A model generated the notes under the pieces. That model saw only the letters and a list, made by a program, of their open reading frames with translations. It did not search any database and had not been told where the DNA came from. This document shows, one piece after another, positions 6,191 to 10,603 of a DNA stretch of 10,603 bases (position 1 is its first letter; every line of letters begins with the position of its first letter). The position numbers and the translations under genes are program-made. This DNA is from Planctomycetaceae bacterium (GTDB lineage Bacteria > Planctomycetota > Planctomycetia > Pirellulales > Thermoguttaceae). Where the stretch lies: contig JAISNF010000573.1 of assembly GCA_031276415.1 (NCBI GenBank), positions 1 to 10,603 of the forward strand, read 5' to 3'.

Positions 6191-6229
6191 TCCTTAACTA
6201 TTTGCTATCCATTTTCCGCTATCAACTAA
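6191..6229. repeat. Degenerate 7-bp repeat tract between feoA and feoB
   Basis: The end of the feoA-feoB spacer divides into 7-mers TCCTTAA, CTATTTG, CTATCCA, TTTTCCG, CTATCAA, CTAAATT. CTAT recurs in phase. The units CTATCCA and CTATCAA match those in the right arm of the 2330-2440 repeat. It may be a decayed remnant of that repeat type. The tract is pyrimidine-rich and short, so chance is possible. Confidence 0.35.
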
Positions 6230-6236
6230 ATTAAGT

Positions 6237-8555
6237 ATGGATGAACATAATGAAATTCTTGCCGCTTTGGTCGGACAACCTAACTCCGGTAAATCCACTG
6301 TTTTCAATTATCTGACCGGTTTACACCAAACAGTTGCAAACTATCCTGGCGTTACGGTTGTGAAAAAGTCCGGTCATTATCACGATGGCAAACGGCATAT
6401 TGAAGTTGTTGATCTTCCCGGAACGTATAGTCTGACTTCGTATTCCCAAGAAGAGCGGGTAACGCGGGACTTTTTGCTTTTGGAACGTCCTGAAGTTGTT
6501 GTTATTGTTATTGACGCTTCCAATTTACGGCGGCATTTGTATTTTGTGTTCCAGTTACTCGAACTTCAGATACCGCTCGTCATTTGTCTGAATATGATGG
6601 ATATTGCCCATCGTCGCGGGTTTTCGATTGATATTGCGGAGTTGGAAAAAGTGCTTGGTGTTCCGGTGATTCCGGCGAATGGACGCACCGGAGAAGGTCT
6701 CGAAGAACTACGCCGACAAATCAACATCATTTCCGCAAAACACGACCACGAATCGCCGGTTACATGGAAAGTCAATTACGGTGCATTAGAACCTTTGATT
6801 GAAGAATTTGACAAAATACTTTCCCAAAAAGAACCGCTCGTTCAAGATTTTCCAACCCGCTGGCTTGCTGTTAAACTGCTTGAAAATGACCGCGAAGCAC
6901 GGCGAATTATTCAACATCACACCCACGATAAAGATTGGGAGCCTCTTCTCGAATCTTGCGTGAAAAAGGTTGAGGATTATGAAAAACAAAGCGGTGATTC
7001 GCCTCGTAAAACCATTGCGTCCAGCCGGAACACATTGGCGGAAACTATCGAAAAGCAAACCGTTCAGCGAACATTCGTCCCGCATCGTAATTCGGATACA
7101 CTTGATTTGATTCTTTGCCATCCGTTTTTGGGTTTGATAAGTGTTGCTGCCGTTATGTTTATAACATTTCAGTTGGCGTTTAATTTGGCGGATGGTTGGA
7201 CGTGGTTTCCTTGGATCAATGAGGCGGGCGTTTTTGAATGGAATACGCCACTTGGAGTGGTTGATTCCATTTTCTCAATTTGGATTCCGGCGTTGCTTGA
7301 TTCATGTTTTCATCTTCCTGAAGGCGATCTCCATTCGTTGATTTACGATGGAGTTATTGCGGGAATTGGCGGTGTGCTCACATTTGTCCCGACGATTTTC
7401 TTTATTTTTCTTTTCATTTCTATTCTGGAGCAAAGCGGTTATATTGCTCGTGTGGTTGTTGTGTTGGATCGGCTGATGCGTTTTTTCGGATTGCACGGTC
7501 AAAGTATTTTGCCAATGATTCTTGGCGGCGGAATTGTTGGCGGTTGTGCTTTACCGGCGGTGATGGCGACTCGTTCAATGCGGGAACAACGTGAACGAAT
7601 ATTAACTATCATGGTTGTTCCGCTCATGAATTGTGGGGCGAAGGTTCCGGTGTTTGCATTGTTGATTTCGGCGTTTTTTCTCGAATATCAAGGGTTAATA
7701 TTGGCGGCAATTATTCTGATTTCATGGACGATTGCTTTAATTGTGGCGTCTGTTTTGGGCAAATTATTTATTGGCGGTGAGCCATCGCCGCTTGTGATAG
7801 AACTTCCAACATATCAGGTTCCCGGTTTGCGTGACATGTTGTTTACGGCGGGGTTGCAAAGTTGGTGGTTTGTTAAAAAGGCGGGAACGATTATTCTTGC
7901 GGTGAATGTTTTTCTTTGGGTACTCATGTATTATCCGCGTCCTGCCGATCCCAATACCGATGCGGCAACCCAACTTGCCAATTCTTACGCTGCTCAAATG
8001 GGGCGTGTTTTTGAACCGGCATCGCAATATGCCGGTTTTGATTGGCGTGACAATGTTGCGCTGATTGGTGGTTTTGCGGCGAAAGAAGTTATTGTCAGTA
8101 CGATGGCAACCATGTATGGTATTGAAACGGAAAACGAAAACGATGAAGAAGACAATGAAAACAGCACGAATGAAACAGAAATTGAAAACGATATAAACGG
8201 TATTGGAAGTGTGGACAAACCGGAAGAAGAAAATATTCTCAAAGAGCCCGTTGATGTTCAGGGAAAAGGATTAACGATGGAACTTGAAGAGATCAAGACG
8301 GACAATCTTGATATTCAAGGAAAACGTCTTGCGATTCGTTTACGGGCGGAGGCGGGTTGGACGCCGTTGAAGGCGTTTGTTTTTATTCTTTTTGTCATGA
8401 TTTACAATCCTTGCCTAGCAACGTGTGCGGTAATATGGCGGGAGACGGGTCATATTAAATACATGCTTATGACGATGGCATACACAAATGGTTTAGCGTT
8501 TTTGGTTGCGGTTATGGTGTACCAATTGGCGTTATTTTTAACCGGTCATCTATAA
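6237..8555 (+). CDS. feoB: Ferrous iron transporter FeoB (GTPase-permease)
   Basis: FeoB is the inner-membrane Fe(II) transporter with a cytosolic G-protein domain. This 772-residue copy has G1 GQPNSGKST (13-21), G2 Thr40 in YPGVTV, G3 DLPG (59-62), G4 NMMD (119-122) and G5 near PANGRTGEG (146-154). A helical linker follows to about 285, then the membrane domain (about 290-770). The two pore/gate segments are visible: GGGIVGGCALPAVMATR (430-446) and PLMNCGAKVPVFAL (462-475), each with a conserved cysteine. Between KEVIVSTMATMYGIE (616-630) and WTPLKAFVFILF (708-719) lies an acidic Glu/Asn-rich insert, then a 12-residue near-repeat (VDVQGKGLTMEL at 672-683, LDIQGKRLAIRL at 691-702). Starts at ATG 6237 without a Shine-Dalgarno sequence. 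Transcribed with feoA and convergent with the downstream metallophosphoesterase gene. Confidence 0.96.
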   Translation: MDEHNEILAALVGQPNSGKSTVFNYLTGLHQTVANYPGVTVVKKSGHYHDGKRHIEVVDLPGTYSLTSYSQEERVTRDFLLLERPEVVVIVIDASNLRRHLYFVFQLLELQIPLVICLNMMDIAHRRGFSIDIAELEKVLGVPVIPANGRTGEGLEELRRQINIISAKHDHESPVTWKVNYGALEPLIEEFDKILSQKEPLVQDFPTRWLAVKLLENDREARRIIQHHTHDKDWEPLLESCVKKVEDYEKQSGDSPRKTIASSRNTLAETIEKQTVQRTFVPHRNSDTLDLILCHPFLGLISVAAVMFITFQLAFNLADGWTWFPWINEAGVFEWNTPLGVVDSIFSIWIPALLDSCFHLPEGDLHSLIYDGVIAGIGGVLTFVPTIFFIFLFISILEQSGYIARVVVVLDRLMRFFGLHGQSILPMILGGGIVGGCALPAVMATRSMREQRERILTIMVVPLMNCGAKVPVFALLISAFFLEYQGLILAAIILISWTIALIVASVLGKLFIGGEPSPLVIELPTYQVPGLRDMLFTAGLQSWWFVKKAGTIILAVNVFLWVLMYYPRPADPNTDAATQLANSYAAQMGRVFEPASQYAGFDWRDNVALIGGFAAKEVIVSTMATMYGIETENENDEEDNENSTNETEIENDINGIGSVDKPEEENILKEPVDVQGKGLTMELEEIKTDNLDIQGKRLAIRLRAEAGWTPLKAFVFILFVMIYNPCLATCAVIWRETGHIKYMLMTMAYTNGLAFLVAVMVYQLALFLTGHL

Positions 8556-8567
8556 AAATTCCGGTTA
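8539..8567. terminator. Weak hairpin at the feoB / metallophosphoesterase convergence
   Basis: TAACCGG (8539-8545) and CCGGTTA (8561-8567) form a 7-bp inverted pair around a 15-base loop that contains the feoB stop. Its position between two converging genes suits a bidirectional terminator, but no T-run follows on either strand, so the call is weak. Confidence 0.25.
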
Positions 8568-8580
8568 TTAGAAGTTACCT
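8565..8580. repeat. Copy of the TTATTAGAAGTTNCCT motif
   Basis: The 16 bases ttattagaagttacct abut the last base of the metallophosphoesterase gene. They match 290-305 and 2849-2864 with one base change each, and the 5676-5691 copy more distantly. No CACAGAG arm accompanies this copy. Confidence 0.6.
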
Positions 8581-10140
8581 TTATTCTGTTTTTTGTTCTT
8601 CGGTTTTTATTTTCCATTCGTCATTTCCTGTTTTTCCGAGAAGTTCAAGACCAACTATTGCGGCTTCACGGAGAACACGTTGCTGAGTTTCCGTTTGAAC
8701 GGACGATTGAATGAGTCGAGACGATTGAGTGAGTTGAGCGGAATTTGAGGCAGAATTAGAAGCGTGTTCGCCCGAATTATTGGCTTCACCCGTGATTTTA
8801 TCGGCTAAAAGTAAAGCGTCCAAAGAATGTTCCGCCTCCCAATCTTTCGGTAAATAGGACTCCAAATCAATCGTTTTTTGCGGATTGTCCTGAAAATGTT
8901 TGACCGAACGCAGAAAATCCCCCAAAATCGTTTGCTGCTCATAAAATTGTTTCGGAAGTTGTTCGGGAAGAATCAATGTCAATGAAACCGACCACGTAAT
9001 CGGATCATCTTTACCGTAAACCGAACGAAGTTCACTCAGCAAATCCGCCGTCAACGAACCACGCCGAAGATTTGAAGCAAGCGTTCCGGGCGGAACGTCA
9101 ACAAACCAATTAATAAATAAATCGTCGTCCTTTTGGTTGTCACGATAATTTTTAATCCGCAACCTGAGTTCATCAGCCAGTTTTCCGCCATCATCAGTTG
9201 CTTCCAATGAAATCACGTCGTTCACCCAACGCACCGGCGAAGTCGGAAAAAATGTCAACACCGGCTCTTCTCCGTGAGGAATCTCAACAAGAGTTGCGCC
9301 GTAACTTCCTATATCTTTTGGAGTTCGGGCAACTGTTGTACCGGGATAATGGACAATATACGGTTGCGGCGGAATATTGTTTCGTTCCCGTTTGTTTCCC
9401 GAACCCAAAGAACCGGAATTATTACCCGAAGAACCCGACGAAGAAACAGGTATTTCCGGCTGTTCAAGAGGAATTGGTTTACCGTCCAGTCCTTTTTTGC
9501 GAGGATTACCGCGAAAAATTTGGCGGCGATTACTTCCGCCTAACGCCCAAAAATCAATCCGGCGTTGAGCCAACGATTCCGGCTCCACTTCACCGTTGGC
9601 AACCGCAATCGTGTAAAGTCCGCCGGAATCAAGCGGAAATTCAGAACTCCGAATCCGACGACGTTGTTGATTCCGGCTGATACCAACAATTTTGGCAATC
9701 GGAATATTTTCAGATTCTCCGGCTCGATAAACATAATATTCCTGAATAGAATTACTCGGAAATGTATGGACATTGTCAGGTAACGGAAAAGCAGTATGCC
9801 AATCTTCCGGCGAATCAAATTCACCGCCAACCCAATAAACCGCTATTCCGGCTTTTTGGAGTTGCTCAAACTGTTCTATGAGAAACAAAAAATTGCCCGG
9901 CGGAGAAATATGACAGTTCAAAACATCGCCGCTCAAAATCAAAAATTCAACATTTTCCTCAATCACCCGCTTAAACAAACGTTCCGCACCACGCCGCGAA
10001 ACATTAAGCATGCGTTGTTCCCAATGAGCAGGACCTTCTGAAACCTGTTCAAGTGTCCGATCCAAATGAAGATCAGAAGCATGAATAAACCGAAGTGGAG
10101 GTTGAGGTTGAAGTAAAATGTTGCCGGTTACTGAACTCAT
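8581..10140 (-). CDS. SbcD/YhaO-like metallophosphoesterase with degenerate active site
   Basis: This 519-residue protein has the fold of SbcD/Mre11/YhaO DNA-repair phosphoesterases: RFIHASDLHLD at 17-27, LILSGDVLN at 67-75, YWVGGEFDSPEDW at 102-114, IAVANGEVEP at 178-187, IDFWALGGSNRRQIF at 195-209, and a cap segment YPGTTVARTPKDIGSYGATLVEI near 265-287. DxH (Asp23, His25) and GD (72) are kept. The usual GNHD reads GEFD, the histidine of the HG motif is replaced (ANG), and the GHxH metal motif reads GGSN (201-204). Nuclease activity is therefore doubtful; a structural or scaffold role is inferred. A Ser/Gly/Asn linker (232-252) and a Ser/Asn/Gln-rich tract (454-487) are present. The chosen start is ATG 10138-10140; an in-frame TTG seven codons earlier is possible. 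No yhaN/sbcC partner lies adjacent. Confidence 0.8.
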   Translation of the reverse strand: MSSVTGNILLQPQPPLRFIHASDLHLDRTLEQVSEGPAHWEQRMLNVSRRGAERLFKRVIEENVEFLILSGDVLNCHISPPGNFLFLIEQFEQLQKAGIAVYWVGGEFDSPEDWHTAFPLPDNVHTFPSNSIQEYYVYRAGESENIPIAKIVGISRNQQRRRIRSSEFPLDSGGLYTIAVANGEVEPESLAQRRIDFWALGGSNRRQIFRGNPRKKGLDGKPIPLEQPEIPVSSSGSSGNNSGSLGSGNKRERNNIPPQPYIVHYPGTTVARTPKDIGSYGATLVEIPHGEEPVLTFFPTSPVRWVNDVISLEATDDGGKLADELRLRIKNYRDNQKDDDLFINWFVDVPPGTLASNLRRGSLTADLLSELRSVYGKDDPITWSVSLTLILPEQLPKQFYEQQTILGDFLRSVKHFQDNPQKTIDLESYLPKDWEAEHSLDALLLADKITGEANNSGEHASNSASNSAQLTQSSRLIQSSVQTETQQRVLREAAIVGLELLGKTGNDEWKIKTEEQKTE

Positions 10141-10204
10141 AGCATGTCTCAAAATTAACAAGTTTTGTCATTTTGTGTGATCGGTAAAGTTTGCGCAGAT
10201 AGGC

Positions 10205-10233
10205 AATATATCACAATCAATCTCTTTTTACAA
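10205..10233 (-). promoter_or_regulatory. Candidate promoter of the metallophosphoesterase gene
   Basis: On the minus strand TTGTAA (10228-10233) and TATATT (10205-10210) are spaced by 17 bases, matching consensus at 4/6 and 5/6. The -10 box is about 65 bases before the ATG. A long inverted repeat (10237-10293) lies immediately upstream of the -35 box. Confidence 0.4.
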
Positions 10234-10236
10234 TGA

Positions 10237-10293
10237 GGGATTTGTACTTTAGACTTTGTAATCACAAACCATAAACTCCAAGTTACAAATCCC
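10237..10293. repeat. Inverted repeat in the divergent spacer
   Basis: GGGATTTGTACTT (10237-10249) and AAGTTACAAATCCC (10280-10293) are inverted copies differing by a single bulged base, around a 30-base AT-rich loop. It lies between the divergent metallophosphoesterase and nucleotidyltransferase genes and could be an operator or a transcript structure. It does not resemble the core palindrome of the other repeats. Confidence 0.5.
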
Positions 10294-10301
10294 AATTCAG
10301 C

Positions 10302-10337
10302 GTATCTTGCAATGTTTTACGATTCAGTGTAAGATAC
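10302..10337. repeat. Second inverted repeat in the divergent spacer
   Basis: GTATCTT (10302-10308) and AAGATAC (10331-10337) are perfect 7-bp complements around a 22-base loop, starting 9 bases after the 10237-10293 inverted repeat. The remaining stretch to the nucleotidyltransferase ATG (10338-10432) is AT-rich; I see no convincing promoter or ribosome binding site in it. Confidence 0.45.
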
Positions 10338-10432
10338 TCCCTTTCAAAAGACAAAAATGCTTTTTTAATAATTTCAATTAATGTCAGATTCTAAAAATTC
10401 TTGCAATAATAAAATACAAAAAATTTTTAATT

Positions 10433-10603
10433 ATGAGTCCAAATCAGTCAATAACAGATCAGATAGTTTCGTTAATTACGTCCAAAATATTGCCGGAGCA
10501 AATAATATTATTTGGCTCTTATGCAAGAGGAGAAAATAGAGACAATAGCGATATGGATATTTTAATCGTAATTAAAAATTTAACAAACGAAAGAAAAATA
10601 ACC
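10433..10603 (+). CDS. MNT-type nucleotidyltransferase (probable HEPN/MNT antitoxin), N-terminal fragment
   Basis: Fifty-seven codons are visible from ATG 10433 to the window end. The hallmark is GSYARGENRDNSDMD (28-42): the GS motif followed by DxD with Asp40 and Asp42, which bind the catalytic metal in minimal nucleotidyltransferases. The preceding segment IVSLITSKILPEQIILF fits the usual N-terminal helix and first beta-strand. In the MntA/HepT-type system, the MNT protein adds AMP to the HEPN RNase toxin and silences it. A HEPN gene should follow directly beyond the window. No Shine-Dalgarno sequence is visible. An overlapping frame starting at ATG 10381 ends after 50 codons and shows no family features. 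Confidence 0.85.
   Translation, partial: MSPNQSITDQIVSLITSKILPEQIILFGSYARGENRDNSDMDILIVIKNLTNERKIT

Noticed and set aside
9198..9680. 160-codon plus-strand frame
   Set aside because: It lies wholly antisense to the metallophosphoesterase gene, whose frame carries recognisable family motifs; no motif is seen in this frame.
10381..10533. Overlapping plus-strand frame starting at ATG 10381
   Set aside because: It ends after about 50 codons with low-complexity content, while the overlapping frame from 10433 has the full MNT signature.

Overview
This AT-rich window carries seven protein-coding genes, two of them cut by the window ends, and one tRNA. The genes are separated by intergenic spacers unusually rich in palindromic and short-period repeats. 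Most start codons lack a clear Shine-Dalgarno sequence; frr, with AAGGA upstream, is the exception. Together with the CAGAG-type and CGCAGATTA-type spacer repeats, the anaerobe-type FeoAB and ferredoxin genes, and a secreted GH129-like glycosidase, this suggests an anaerobic, possibly gut- or sediment-associated bacterium of the PVC group (Planctomycetota or a relative). That placement is inference from gene style and was not tested by a search.

Layout. The left edge holds the first 24 codons of a minus-strand gene resembling the Rpn/PD-(D/E)XK putative transposase family. Next, all on the minus strand, come frr (ribosome recycling factor), a DUF362 protein with two 4Fe-4S ferredoxin motifs, tRNA-Arg(CCG), and a large secreted glycoside hydrolase. 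A 575-bp repeat-filled spacer then leads into the plus-strand feoA-feoB ferrous-iron uptake operon. feoB converges on a minus-strand SbcD/YhaO-like metallophosphoesterase whose metal-binding motifs are largely lost. The right edge holds the start of a plus-strand MNT-type nucleotidyltransferase, the usual antitoxin partner of a HEPN toxin.

The genes do not form one pathway. feoA and feoB are the only clear functional pair: FeoA is the small SH3-like partner and FeoB is the GTPase-permease. The DUF362 ferredoxin-like protein and FeoB both fit an iron-sulfur-dependent anaerobic lifestyle. The glycosidase points to degradation of host or environmental glycans.

The most notable signal is non-coding. 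A repeat family combines a palindromic core (TTCGCAATGCGGAATTAT and its complement), arms of 7-bp units (agtgaat, agtggat, agttgat type), an outer shell of CGCAGATTA-type repeats, and an outermost shell of CACAGAG-type repeats. One spacer (2639-2834) has all shells nested symmetrically; other spacers carry subsets or halves. A 16-bp motif, AGGNAACTTCTAATAA in most copies, recurs five times and lies at the 3' ends of three minus-strand genes.
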